DNA of 64,000 nucleotides from Pusillibacter faecalis (GCF_018408705.1 NZ_AP023420.1:62001-126000); one strand, 5' to 3'; shown: positions 53,365 to 62,354, counted from the first letter of the stretch. Numbers and translations are program-made. Notes: generated by a model from the sequence alone, not told the origin.

Positions 53365-54922
53365 AACCCAGCTCCTTAAACACTGCCAGCAAATCTGCCT
53401 TTGACTTTTCTTCCTCTGCCAACAGCTCTTTCAGCTCGGCCTGCAAGGTTTTCATTTTAGTGTCAAAGTCGATGGCTTCATCCCGGTTGACAAACTCAAT
53501 ATACCGGCTGGGCACCAGGGTAAACCCCTTTTCCGCCACTTCCTCAAAACTGGCGCTGTAACAGAACTCCGGCACATTCTGATAGGTTTCTTCATAGCCT
53601 TCCTGCTGCCATGCGTGATAGACGCCAGTCACCTTGGCACGGTCTTCCTCGGTCAGCTCGATATATTTCTTCTCGTAAGGGCTGCCCATCTGCCGCAGAT
53701 CCATGAACAGGATTTCCCGCTCCCGGTTGCGATAGCGCTTCACCTCGCCGTTTTCCTCTACCACACGAGCCTTTTTGTTCTTGTTCAAAATCCAGAGGGT
53801 CACACTGATGTCCGTGGTATAGAACAGGTTGCGAGGCAGAATGATGATGGCCTCCACAAGATTGTTTTCGATGAGCTGCCGCCGGATTTTCAGCTCGGTG
53901 CCGTCATCGGACAAAGCGCCATTGGCCAGCAGGAAACCGGCCACGCCGTTCTGCGACAGTTTGGAGACAATATTCAGAATCCAGCCGTAGTTTGCATTGC
54001 TGGTGGGCGGCACTTCATAGCCATCCCAGCGGGGATCGCCTACCAGTTCATCGGCGGCCCTCCACTCCTTCTGATTGAAGGGCGGGTTTGCCATGATATA
54101 GTCCGCTTTCAGGTCCTTGTGCTGGTCGTTGGTGAAGGTGTTCGCCGCCATTTCGCCCAGGTTGGCGGAAATGCCTCGGATAGCCAGATTCATTTTGCAC
54201 AGCTTGTAGGTGGTGTTGGTGTACTCCTGCCCGTATATGGACACCTTCTTTTTGTTGCCGTGATGGGCCTCCACGAACTTCATGGACTGCACAAACATAC
54301 CGCCGGAGCCGCAGCAAGGGTCATACAGGATACCGTCATAAGGTTCAATCATCTCAGCAATCAGATTAACAATACACTTTGGGGTATAAAATTCGCCCTT
54401 ACCCTTGCCTTCCGCCAGCGCAAATTTGCTCAGAAAGTATTCGTAAATCCGGCCGATAATGTCATTTTCTGTATCGCCGGTGTTGATCTTGTCGATTTCA
54501 TCCAGCAGAGACGCCAACTTTGCCGTGTCGATGTGGAGCCGAGAATAGTAGTTATCCGGCAAAGCACCCTTCAAAGAGGGATTGGCCTTTTCAATCGTAT
54601 ACAGCGCAGTGTCAATTTTCAGAGCAATATCATCCTGCTTGGCGTTCTCCATGATATAGGTCCACCGACTGATCTCCGGCAGAAAGAATACATTGTCCTT
54701 GGTATAGAAAGCGACATTGTCCAGGAACTTTTCCCCGTATTTTTCCGCAATCAATTTGCGTTGGGCCTCAAATTTGTCGCTTGCAAATTTTAAGAAGAAA
54801 AGGCTCAAAACGACGTGTTTATACTCTGCCGGTTCCACAGAACCACGCAGTTTGTCTGCCGATTTCCACAGCGCTTCCTCCATAGAAACTTCTTTTTTGG
54901 GCTTTGCCGCACCTCTGGCCAT
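53348..54922 (-). CDS. hsdM: Type I restriction-modification methyltransferase subunit M
   Basis: 524 residues. The S-adenosylmethionine-binding motif DPCCGSGGMF is near residue 205 and the catalytic NPPF motif near 282 (ANPPFNQKEW), both typical of N6-adenine methylases. An N-terminal HsdM domain (about 15-150) precedes them. It protects host DNA and is needed with HsdS for recognition by HsdR. Start ATG with GGAGG about 8 bases upstream. First gene of the cassette. Confidence 0.92.
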   Translation of the reverse strand: MARGAAKPKKEVSMEEALWKSADKLRGSVEPAEYKHVVLSLFFLKFASDKFEAQRKLIAEKYGEKFLDNVAFYTKDNVFFLPEISRWTYIMENAKQDDIALKIDTALYTIEKANPSLKGALPDNYYSRLHIDTAKLASLLDEIDKINTGDTENDIIGRIYEYFLSKFALAEGKGKGEFYTPKCIVNLIAEMIEPYDGILYDPCCGSGGMFVQSMKFVEAHHGNKKKVSIYGQEYTNTTYKLCKMNLAIRGISANLGEMAANTFTNDQHKDLKADYIMANPPFNQKEWRAADELVGDPRWDGYEVPPTSNANYGWILNIVSKLSQNGVAGFLLANGALSDDGTELKIRRQLIENNLVEAIIILPRNLFYTTDISVTLWILNKNKKARVVEENGEVKRYRNREREILFMDLRQMGSPYEKKYIELTEEDRAKVTGVYHAWQQEGYEETYQNVPEFCYSASFEEVAEKGFTLVPSRYIEFVNRDEAIDFDTKMKTLQAELKELLAEEEKSKADLLAVFKELGYEIEL

Positions 54923-54974
54923 CTTATTTTCCTCCGATTTTCGGTAATTTTATATTATCGTATAAAGCAGCACT

Positions 54975-55187
54975 CTATTTCTGGCTATCATGTACCGCTT
55001 CGCAAATATCTCCAATATCACAGTCGAGATACTCACAGATTCGCAATAATACAGAAAGGGCTACTTCATCGCCCTTGTTCAGTTTCGCCATGGTCCCAGT
55101 GGCCAGTTTCAGGTCCGCCCGGAACTTCATTTTGCTTATATCACGCTCTAATAGCAGCATCCATAATTTTTTATAACTGACCTTCAT
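54975..55187 (-). CDS. Small XRE-family DNA-binding protein
   Basis: About 70 residues, essentially one Cro/cI helix-turn-helix domain (MKFRADLKLATGTMAKLNKGDEVALSVLLRICEYLDCDI) of the YozG-like kind. It lies just upstream of hsdM on the same strand, 52 bases away, so it may control expression of the restriction cassette, as C-proteins do for other systems. The ATG at 55187 or a TTG two codons earlier could be the start; AGGAG lies upstream of both. Confidence 0.75.
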   Translation of the reverse strand: MKVSYKKLWMLLLERDISKMKFRADLKLATGTMAKLNKGDEVALSVLLRICEYLDCDIGDICEAVHDSQK

Positions 55188-55344
55188 ATTCAAATCTGCT
55201 CCTATTCATAGTGTACATAGCAAGTAACTATTCTAATTTTAGTCGAAAAAGCACCAGCTTGCAACATTGATGTGCAATTTATTACATAATAACTTCAACT
55301 TCGTGCATTTCTTCACCGTGAACGAAAAGATTTTATGTTATAAA

Positions 55345-55384
55345 ATAAGCAGGGACTACTCCCAAAAGAGCAATCCCTGCTTAT
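55345..55384 (-). terminator. Terminator of the tnpV gene
   Basis: ATAAGCAGGGA (55345-55355) pairs with TCCCTGCTTAT (55374-55384), followed by TTTTAT on the minus strand, 20 bases beyond the stop codon. Confidence 0.75.
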
Positions 55385-55404
55385 CGGTTATTCCAAATAA
55401 CGAT

Positions 55405-55788
55405 TTAGTGATAAATTATCTCGCTTCGAACAATTTCTTCTGCCCGGTTGCGGATGTTGTTCATGGTGCCCACCCACGCCATTGGATCATGGGCTTTCAA
55501 TTCTTCGGTAATGTTTTCTGCCGCTTTCATCTGATTGATGAGGCGGTTCATCCGCTCTTGTGCTTGCTCATTCAAATCGGCCAGATATGTCCAGAGCTTG
55601 CCGGACAAAATCAGTTCATTGTACAGGGCTGGATGGTACTGCTCCAAATAGTCTTTATGCATCCGCCCCCAAATCCCAATAGGGCGGGTTTCTTCCGGTA
55701 GCTGCAAGTCTGGAATGTAGTAGTCGCCAACCAACGTATACCGCAGACCATTATGTTCATCGTAAATATGATTTTTGAGTTCTTCCAT
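55405..55788 (-). CDS. tnpV: TnpV-type transposon-encoded protein
   Basis: 127 residues, soluble and mostly helical. HNGLRYTLVGDYYIPDLQLPEETRPIGIWGRMHKDYL is the characteristic start of the TnpV family, known from clostridial mobilizable transposons, where its role is undefined. It is the last gene at the right end, beside the right arm repeats and 204 bases from attR. ATG with GAGGAG about 8 bases upstream. Confidence 0.82.
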   Translation of the reverse strand: MEELKNHIYDEHNGLRYTLVGDYYIPDLQLPEETRPIGIWGRMHKDYLEQYHPALYNELILSGKLWTYLADLNEQAQERMNRLINQMKAAENITEELKAHDPMAWVGTMNNIRNRAEEIVRSEIIYH

Positions 55789-55840
55789 GTTGTTGATCTC
55801 CTCATTCTGGTGTGATAGTTAGCAAGCCTGGCTCTCCAGA

Positions 55841-55865
55841 AATATTGGTAAATCATTGGTAAAAC
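55841..55865. repeat. Right arm-type repeats for integrase (TTGGTAAA)
   Basis: TTGGTAAA (55845-55852) and TTGGTAAAAC (55856-55865), preceded by AATA, matching the pair at 38513-38538 in the same orientation with a gap one base shorter. It lies 126 bases inside attR. Confidence 0.6.
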
Positions 55866-55991
55866 TGAGGCTGAAACACAGGAAGTGCTTGATTTACAGG
55901 CGTTTTTTCACGTCCGGTAAATCCTGCCGTGGCAGACAAACAGAATTCTGGTCATTTTTCTTTTCACCCTTTGTTTTTCTCCACAAGTATA

Positions 55992-56003
55992 ACAGGGATT
56001 TTC
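55992..56003. repeat. attR: right attachment core of the mobile element
   Basis: ACAGGGATTTTC, an exact copy of 38418-38429. Joining the two flanks across this core gives, on the minus strand, a small reading frame ending YTRRRRKSL and a TAA formed at the core, so the element may have inserted at the 3' end of a small or decayed gene. Confidence 0.6.
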
Positions 56004-56342
56004 TTCTGCGTCGAGTATAGGTTCCCACCATATCTCCGCATGAATTCAACTGCTTCGTCTGCTTTTCCGGCAAAGCTGCGTATGGCATCTGGCGGAGATT
56101 ACTAGGTGAGACTCCCCGGCAATACGAGTACATCTCTCATAGACACTCTGCTGCCGTTGCCGTCTCAGCTGCAGACCGTTCTTCCGAACTTTCAGATTGC
56201 AGAACAATGGCTGATGGTGGGAACTCATTCCCCGTTCACTATCCCTTACAGTGAAAATTTTTGAAATCATGTTTGATCATAAGATATCCCTGTGTTATCA
56301 TGAAATACGACCGGTCAAAATTGTTTCTGGAGTGGTTGTCTC
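56004..56342. other. Chromosomal flank between attR and the PucR gene
   Basis: 339 bases. On the minus strand a 48-codon frame from 56133 would have ended at the attachment core before insertion; it is preceded at once by a stop and has no ribosome site, so it may be the tail of a frameshifted gene. The right part, AT-rich from about 56240, should hold the PucR promoter, but I see no clear boxes. Confidence 0.4.
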
Positions 56343-57950
56343 ATGAGCTTGACTGTTTCTCAATTATTGGAATTACCCTGCTTGCGGCGAGCAAAAGTAC
56401 TGGCAGGCCACAACAGCCTTGAACGGATTGTCACAAGCGTCACGGTACTGGAGTATTCGACCCCCACAGATATGCAGAAAAAGCTATATGAGAGCATTGA
56501 TTTTTGGGGAAGCGAACTAATTCTCACCGGCTTTTGCAACATTGCCGATGACGTGGATGCCCAATGTGATAATATCAGAATGTTTGCTATGGCTGGCGAA
56601 GTAGGGATGATTCTATATTATGTTGGTCTCATTCTTCCACGGGTAGATCCAAAACTGATTCAACTGGCAGACGAACTCAATTTTGTTTTGATATGCATGC
56701 CCGAAAATGAACCTAACCTCCGTTACGGTGAAGTGATCCAGGAGACTATGGATGCGATTGTTCGGGATGAGCTGAACAACCCGACATTTACGATTGATCT
56801 GCTTGAACAGATGACAAAGGTCCCGCCCAATCAGCAAAGCGTAAAAACCATCTTGCGGATTACCAGCGACCGGCTTAGGGCCTCAGCCGTTATTACAGAT
56901 TCCGAATACCACGTTTTGAGCGAGGCTTCATGGCCCCGGAATCAAGAGATATCCTGGGGCGATATGATCAGTCAGACCGTGAGGCATATCAACAGCGATT
57001 GCTCGTGTGAAATCGCTGGAAATCCGAATTTGTTGGCCTACCGAGCGGAAATTCAGCCCAGCAGTTATAGCCGCATGTATTTGTTCGTGTTTTCAGAACG
57101 AGGTAAACTGGATCAGGTTCTCTGGAAGCAAGTTGTGGAAGGCGTTCGTGTAAGCATGGGTGTTTGGGGGAAAACGCATGACCAAACAGACCGATCCGAA
57201 CTCATACGCGCCATCATTCTGGACGAGCCAATTAAAATGCGCAGGCTGGGTGATCTATATCATATTTCTGTTGCCTCTTTAAGTGACATGTGGATTTTAA
57301 GAAGCCTCAAGGGTGAAAACCTCTCTCCGTGGGCCAGGGCGGTTTCTGAACTATCTTCCCTCTACACCAAAATCGGGCTGTGCGGGCACTATGAAAATGA
57401 TATTCTGATTTTTCCTGTCGGCAGCAGGACCTTGCATGAGATGGATGAGTGGACGAATGCTCTTGTACAGTTTTGCCGAGAAAATGGTCTTTCCGTCAAA
57501 ATAACGCGTTGCCCCTTGCTCCAGTACACGGCAGATGCCAAATATGTATATGAGACAAACCGCGCTTATCTAGAGGACAGCACAAAGGTATTCCCCATGC
57601 GGACTTTCTTTACAGTCTCAGAAATCGAATTTGTAAAGGAATGCCGGGAAATCGCCGCACAGGGAAACGATTCTGTGCGGAGATATATGTCGCTGCTTGA
57701 TCCCATTATGTCTATTAAAGATGGCGTGGAAATGATAAAAACCTTGACCGTGTTCCTCCTGGATAAGAACTCCAGCATTACTGAAACCGCAGCCCACCTC
57801 TTCGTCCATAAGAACACCGTCAAGTACCGTCTGCAGAAGGCCGGCAACCTACTTGGATTCCATGTGGGCGATATCCCACAATCTAAAAATCTGCTATATG
57901 CACTTGCATTACAGCGGATTATGCGGCTGTCTCCGGGAAAAAATGAGTGA
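56343..57950 (+). CDS. PucR-family transcriptional regulator
   Basis: 535 residues. An N-terminal PucR domain (about 5-125, LTVSQLLELPCLRRAKVLAG) senses the inducer; a middle GGDEF-like domain is likely at 280-420; the C-terminal helix-turn-helix (about 465-528) contains SITETAAHLFVHKNTVKYRLQKAGNLLGF. PucR regulators control purine, ureide, hydantoin or amino-acid catabolic genes. The genes that follow on the same strand (permease, DUF917, hydantoinase-like) are its probable targets. ATG with GGAG about 11 bases upstream. A hairpin follows the stop. Confidence 0.87.
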   Translation: MSLTVSQLLELPCLRRAKVLAGHNSLERIVTSVTVLEYSTPTDMQKKLYESIDFWGSELILTGFCNIADDVDAQCDNIRMFAMAGEVGMILYYVGLILPRVDPKLIQLADELNFVLICMPENEPNLRYGEVIQETMDAIVRDELNNPTFTIDLLEQMTKVPPNQQSVKTILRITSDRLRASAVITDSEYHVLSEASWPRNQEISWGDMISQTVRHINSDCSCEIAGNPNLLAYRAEIQPSSYSRMYLFVFSERGKLDQVLWKQVVEGVRVSMGVWGKTHDQTDRSELIRAIILDEPIKMRRLGDLYHISVASLSDMWILRSLKGENLSPWARAVSELSSLYTKIGLCGHYENDILIFPVGSRTLHEMDEWTNALVQFCRENGLSVKITRCPLLQYTADAKYVYETNRAYLEDSTKVFPMRTFFTVSEIEFVKECREIAAQGNDSVRRYMSLLDPIMSIKDGVEMIKTLTVFLLDKNSSITETAAHLFVHKNTVKYRLQKAGNLLGFHVGDIPQSKNLLYALALQRIMRLSPGKNE

Positions 57951-57964
57951 TGTTTTCCGCTGCT

Positions 57965-58002
57965 CCCTCCGGTTATTGTCCAAAGAGACAATGACTGGAG
58001 GG
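57965..58002 (+). terminator. Hairpin after the PucR gene
   Basis: 16-base arms with two mismatches (57965-57980 with 57987-58002, CCCTCC paired with GGAGGG at the base). No good T run follows, so it may allow partial read-through into the permease gene. A TATAAT at 58046-58051 suggests that gene has its own promoter. Confidence 0.5.
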
Positions 58003-58105
58003 AAACTTTATCTCTTTAAACAATGTTTTCTCTTGGCTGTTTCACTATAATCATAAGGAAATATGAGATATTTCACCTGATTTGAGAAATATGGGGAGAG
58101 AAATC

Positions 58106-59398
58106 ATGAAACAGACAACGGGCTTTAAAATCCAGGCGGAAGATCGGCAAAGCTGGGGAGCGATTACCATGGTATGGATCGGAGCAATGATTTGTGTTCC
58201 GGCATTGATGATCGGCGGCATGATAGGTGCCGGCCTTTCCCTGGAATCTGCTGCAATCGCCATCATCATCGGCTATGCCCTGATCTGTATACTGATGAGC
58301 TTTATGGGGATGCATGCCTGTGACACAGGACTGCCCACCGCTGTTATGGCTGGCGGAGCCCTTGGTGAAATGGGTGCCAAGTACATCATCAGTACCATTC
58401 TTACCATCTCTTGTGTTGGTTGGTTCGGCATTCAGGCGGCTGTCTGCGGCTCCTCCTTTTCGTCTATGGTGGAAGGCATGTCCGGATTCAGCATCCCTGT
58501 ATGGCTTTCCTCCGTGGTCTGGGGCATCGTCATGCTGCTGACCGCCTGCTTCCGTTTCAGCGGGCTCAAATGGCTCAATAAGATTGCCGTTCCGCTGTTG
58601 GGGATTGTTCTCATATATGCCTTGATTACCAATCTATTGTCCGGCAATGGCGCGGTTTTAGTTGGATATCAGCCAGCTGCTCCTATGAGCCTTGTGAACG
58701 GCATCAGCCTGACGGTTGGTTCCTTCGTGGTTGCCGCTGCGATTTCCGGAGATTACTGCCGCTTTGCAAAGAACCGTAAGGACGTTGTAAAATCCTCTGT
58801 CCTCGGTGTTTTGCCAGCAGGCCTTATTGTGCTTATGCTGGGAGGGATTCTTGCTATTTGCACAGGTTCCTATGATATTAGTGTATTTTTATCCACAGCG
58901 GGACTACCGCTCCTTGGCCTGCTTGCATTGATCTTGGCTACCTGGACAACCAATGTTTCCAACGCTTATTCCGGCGGCCTGGCTCTGTCTGTTTTGCTTG
59001 GTCAGGATGAAAAGAAAAGCCAGATAACAACTGCCATCTCTGGCGTCATTGGTACGGTTCTGGCGGCTGTTGGTATTCTGAACGCTATTCAGGGGTTCCT
59101 ATCCTTACTGTCTGCCATTGTACCCGCTTTGATGGGAGTCATGATTGCTGATTATTGGTTGATTGGTAAGGGCAAGATCGAAAACTTTAAAATTCGGAAG
59201 GGCTTTTATGCTCCTGGTATGATTGCCTTTGTGATTGGTGCGTTGATTGCCTGTATGACCGGTGGCACTTTCGCCACAATTCCTGCCCTGTCCTTTCTAA
59301 ATATTCCCTTTTTCATCAGCTCAATCAATGGGATTGTTGCCGCTTTAGTTGTTTATATTCTTCTCACAAAGGCTTTCGGCAGGCAGGATAATCCGTAA
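58106..59398 (+). CDS. NCS1/CodB-like cytosine-type permease
   Basis: 430 residues with about twelve predicted helices. ITMVWIGAMICVPALMIGGMIGAGLSLESA near residue 18-45 is the typical first helix pair of cytosine permease (CodB), and GWFGIQAAVC near 105 and DYCRFAKNRKDV near 215 also fit. It imports a nucleobase, hydantoin, allantoin or related ring compound. The following genes favour a hydantoin-like substrate. ATG at 58106 with GGGGAG about 8 bases upstream. Confidence 0.85.
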   Translation: MKQTTGFKIQAEDRQSWGAITMVWIGAMICVPALMIGGMIGAGLSLESAAIAIIIGYALICILMSFMGMHACDTGLPTAVMAGGALGEMGAKYIISTILTISCVGWFGIQAAVCGSSFSSMVEGMSGFSIPVWLSSVVWGIVMLLTACFRFSGLKWLNKIAVPLLGIVLIYALITNLLSGNGAVLVGYQPAAPMSLVNGISLTVGSFVVAAAISGDYCRFAKNRKDVVKSSVLGVLPAGLIVLMLGGILAICTGSYDISVFLSTAGLPLLGLLALILATWTTNVSNAYSGGLALSVLLGQDEKKSQITTAISGVIGTVLAAVGILNAIQGFLSLLSAIVPALMGVMIADYWLIGKGKIENFKIRKGFYAPGMIAFVIGALIACMTGGTFATIPALSFLNIPFFISSINGIVAALVVYILLTKAFGRQDNP

Positions 59399-59492
59399 TT
59401 TGCTGATCCCATGCTGTCAGTGCACGGCGATTCCAACCGTATTCCGCCTGCCCATATTCTGCATAGAATCTAATATAAAAGGAGTGTTTCAT

Positions 59493-60584
59493 TTGCGTAA
59501 AATTGGCATCCCAGAAATTGAAGATATCGCCTTAGGCGCGGCACTGTTAGGTGCTGGCGGTGGCGGAGACCCCTATGTGGGGAAGCTGATCGCTATTGGA
59601 GCCGTTCAGGAATGTGGACCTGTCACGATACTCGACCCGGATGAAGTGCCTGATGACGCCCTGGTGGTTCCTATCGCTATGATGGGCGCTCCCACAGTCC
59701 TCTGTGAGAAGGCAATCGGTGGCGAGGAATATAAAACTCTCTATGAAACTGTCTCCGCCTTTTACGGCAAGCCTATCTATGCCTTCATGCCTATTGAAGC
59801 TGGCGGTGTAAACTCCATGCTCCCTATTGCCGCCGCCGCACGTCTGGGGCTTCCACTGGTAGACTGCGATGGCATGGGACGCGCATTTCCAGAACTGCAG
59901 ATGGTTACATTCACCATCGGCGGCGGCTCAGCAACCCCCATGGCGATGGTTGATGAAAAGGGCAACTCCTGCATCTTCCGCACCGTTACCAACAAATGGA
60001 CGGAAGAAATGGCACGAGCTGTTACCATGGCCTGCGGCGGCTCTGTGTCCGTATCGCTGTACGCCATGGAAGGCAGGTTTATGAAGGAATACGGCGTTCA
60101 CGGGATCGTGACCCGCAGTGAAACCCTGGGTTCTGCTATCCGCAAGGTAAAGGAGGTCTCTGATAAGACACCAGAAGAGGCGTTTCTTGAAATTACCGAG
60201 GGCTATAAGCTCTTTCAGGGCAAGATCTGTGATGTGCTCCGCGACGTCCGGAATGGATTTAATTTTGGCAAGGTCCTGCTGGATGGTATTGGCGATGATA
60301 AGGGGCGGTCTGCTTATGTGGAATTCCAGAACGAAAATCTGACCGCAGTGGTTGATGGAAAGCTGTTGGCCACAACTCCGGACCTGATCTGCCTTGTTGA
60401 TATTGAAACCTTTATCCCGGTTCCCACAGACGCCTTGAAATATGGTAAGCGAGTCATGGTTGTGGGGCTGAAATGCTTCCCCCTGTGGAGAACAGAAGCG
60501 GGACTGAAATTGGTTGGCCCTCGGTACTTTGGTGTTGATACAGACTATATTCCCCTTGAAGAGCGCTGCAAAGGAGGCTGTTGA
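59493..60584 (+). CDS. DUF917 family protein (hydantoin-associated)
   Basis: 363 residues, cytosolic. GAALLGAGGGGDPYVGK near residue 10-27 and ALVVPIAMMGAPTVLCEKA near 50-70 are the hallmark segments; AAAARLGLPLVDCDGMGRAFPELQM near 110-135 completes the picture. Some family members are described as thiohydantoin desulfurases, and the genes usually sit beside hydantoinase/oxoprolinase genes, as here. The exact reaction is unknown. The start is a TTG at 59493 with AAAGGAG about 8 bases upstream; there is no better start in frame near the family's N-terminus. It ends 2 bases before the next start codon. Confidence 0.82.
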   Translation: MRKIGIPEIEDIALGAALLGAGGGGDPYVGKLIAIGAVQECGPVTILDPDEVPDDALVVPIAMMGAPTVLCEKAIGGEEYKTLYETVSAFYGKPIYAFMPIEAGGVNSMLPIAAAARLGLPLVDCDGMGRAFPELQMVTFTIGGGSATPMAMVDEKGNSCIFRTVTNKWTEEMARAVTMACGGSVSVSLYAMEGRFMKEYGVHGIVTRSETLGSAIRKVKEVSDKTPEEAFLEITEGYKLFQGKICDVLRDVRNGFNFGKVLLDGIGDDKGRSAYVEFQNENLTAVVDGKLLATTPDLICLVDIETFIPVPTDALKYGKRVMVVGLKCFPLWRTEAGLKLVGPRYFGVDTDYIPLEERCKGGC

Positions 60585-60586
60585 GC

Positions 60587-62140
60587 ATGTATAAGCTTGG
60601 TATTGATGTAGGCGGCACGAACACGGATGCAGTCTTGATTGATGAGAAACTGAATGTCGTTGCTTCCGTCAAGCAGCACACCACGTCTAACATCTATGAC
60701 GGCATCCTCCATGCCGTTCGTGCTGTTCTTGAGAAATCCGGAGTCAACCGCAGTGAAATCGGACAGGCAATGCTGGGCACCACGCAGTGTACAAACGCAA
60801 TTGTGGAGAGAAAGAATCTGGCTCCGATCGGAGTCATGCGCATTGGTGCCCCCGCCTCTCGCGGCATTCCTCTAATGGTCGATTGGGCAGAAGATCTCAA
60901 AGAAATTGCCGTCAAGACTGCCATTATCGGCGGTGGCTTTGAATACGATGGAAGAGAACTGGCCCCCTTCGATACAGCCGCCGCAGCTACATTCTTTGAG
61001 GAGCTGAAGGCTCAGAATGTCAAATCCGTCGCCATCTCCTGTGTGTTCTCAACTGTTCGCAACGACCATGAGCTGGAAGCGGCTAAGCTCTGCAAAGAGA
61101 TCATGGGCGAGGACGTCCATGTATCTGTCTCCAGCGAAATCGGCTCTATGGGCCTGATTGAGCGTGAGAATGCCACCATTCTCAACGCCGCGCTCTACAA
61201 AGTCGCACAGACCTTTACGGAAGGCTTTGCCCAGTCACTGGTCAATGAAGGCGTGACCAACGCTCAGGTCTATTTGTCCCAAAACGACGGCACCCTCATG
61301 ACCATGGAGTACGCCCGCCGCTATCCCATTCTGACAATTGCCTGTGGTCCTACTAATTCCATTCGTGGCGCCTGCTATCTGAGCCAGTTGAAAAATGCCA
61401 TTGTGATCGATGTGGGCGGTACAACCACTGACCTGGGCGTGATCCAGAACGGTTTTCCCAGAGAATCCGGCGTTGCGGTCACAATTGGCGGTGTGCGCAC
61501 CAATTTCCGGATGCCGGATGTCGTTTCCATCGGCCTTGGCGGGGGTTCTATTGTTCGTCAGAAAGAAGATGGCACTGTAACGGTTGGACCTGATTCTGTG
61601 GGCTATCAGATCACCGAAAAAGCCCTGTGCTTTGGCGGAGATATTTGTACCGCCACAGATATTGCAGTCCGCCTTGGAATGGCTGATCTGGGAAATCCGG
61701 CCTTGGTTTCTCAGATTGATGAGGAATTTGCCCAAAAGGCCATGGATGCGATCCGTACTCTTTGTGAAGATTCTATTGATGCGATGAAGGTCTCTGCTGA
61801 TGATGTTGATGTTATCCTTGTAGGAGGCGGCTCTATTGTCTTGCCCTCTGATCTTGCTGGCGCAAAGAGCGTGACACAGCATGAATTCGGTAGTGTGGCA
61901 AATGCCATTGGTTCTGCCATTTCCAAGGTCAGCGGCACTTATGAGCAGTTGATCGACTATGATAAGGTTCCCCGTGACGAGGCCCTTGCCAAGGCCCGCG
62001 CTGAAGCAGTTGAACTGGCTGTGGCCGCGGGCGCCATTCGTGGTACGGTGGAAATCATTGATGCCGAAGATGTTCCGCTGCAATACTATCCTGGAAACAC
62101 CACCCGAGTGAAAATCAAGGCTGCCGGCGATTTGGCTTAA
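60587..62140 (+). CDS. HyuA-like hydantoinase/oxoprolinase family protein
   Basis: 517 residues, shorter than full HyuA/5-oxoprolinase A subunits (about 700), so it is the compact form. LGIDVGGTNTDAVLID at the N-terminus and VIDVGGTTTDLGVI near residue 272 are the two ATP-binding phosphate motifs of the ASKHA fold. Such enzymes open hydantoin or pyroglutamate-like rings with ATP. No HyuB gene follows; the DUF917 protein encoded immediately upstream is the obvious partner. ATG with AAAGGAGG about 9 bases upstream. A terminator follows at 62355. Confidence 0.85.
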   Translation: MYKLGIDVGGTNTDAVLIDEKLNVVASVKQHTTSNIYDGILHAVRAVLEKSGVNRSEIGQAMLGTTQCTNAIVERKNLAPIGVMRIGAPASRGIPLMVDWAEDLKEIAVKTAIIGGGFEYDGRELAPFDTAAAATFFEELKAQNVKSVAISCVFSTVRNDHELEAAKLCKEIMGEDVHVSVSSEIGSMGLIERENATILNAALYKVAQTFTEGFAQSLVNEGVTNAQVYLSQNDGTLMTMEYARRYPILTIACGPTNSIRGACYLSQLKNAIVIDVGGTTTDLGVIQNGFPRESGVAVTIGGVRTNFRMPDVVSIGLGGGSIVRQKEDGTVTVGPDSVGYQITEKALCFGGDICTATDIAVRLGMADLGNPALVSQIDEEFAQKAMDAIRTLCEDSIDAMKVSADDVDVILVGGGSIVLPSDLAGAKSVTQHEFGSVANAIGSAISKVSGTYEQLIDYDKVPRDEALAKARAEAVELAVAAGAIRGTVEIIDAEDVPLQYYPGNTTRVKIKAAGDLA

Positions 62141-62146
62141 ATTTGC

Positions 62147-62317
62147 ATGGTTATAGGGCTACCAGCCTCTTCTGGCAAATACTCAGCCGAATACAAACTT
62201 CCTTTCACGCAAGCCGGTCTCGGCCTTAGCAAACCGCAGCTGACCGTTTCTGCTGAGAAAATCGGGCACAAAATCGTTGGCCTTCGGATGACCACCATCC
62301 AGACCAACCAAAAATAG
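62147..62317 (+). CDS. Possible small protein, very uncertain
   Basis: A 56-codon frame that begins 6 bases after the hydantoinase stop and ends before the terminator at 62355. It has protein-like codon use but no ribosome site. It may be chance, or the broken end of a longer gene. Confidence 0.2.
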   Translation: MVIGLPASSGKYSAEYKLPFTQAGLGLSKPQLTVSAEKIGHKIVGLRMTTIQTNQK

Positions 62318-62354
62318 GACTTCTGAAACGCCTCTTTTGCGCTACGGAGCCACG

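Larger units (their letters stand above)
38418..56003. mobile_element. Integrative mobilizable element (Tn916-type integrase) carrying a type I restriction-modification cassette
   Basis: About 17.6 kb bounded by a 12-bp direct repeat (attL 38418-38429, attR 55992-56003). From left: int, xis, a VapE-like gene, a CHC2 primase gene, a Mob_Pre relaxase gene, two small conserved genes, an XRE repressor, the defence cassette (DUF4238, hsdR, DUF3800-like, DUF4365, hsdS, hsdM), a small XRE gene and tnpV. Int and Xis resemble those of Tn916, but there are no type IV secretion or FtsK-like coupling genes, so transfer would need a helper. Several cargo genes (49.9-52.2 kb) are visibly more AT-rich than the chromosome, showing a different origin. 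Confidence 0.8.

Noticed and set aside
55889..55905. GCTTGAT...TTACAGG similarity to the sequence around attL as an alternative right attachment site
   Set aside because: It needs an indel and shares only a 7-base exact core, whereas ACAGGGATTTTC at 55992 is a 12-base exact match at a better distance from the arm repeats.
55894..56133. 79-codon minus-strand frame across attR
   Set aside because: It is a junction frame created by the insertion; the chromosomal part is only 48 codons and lacks a ribosome site.
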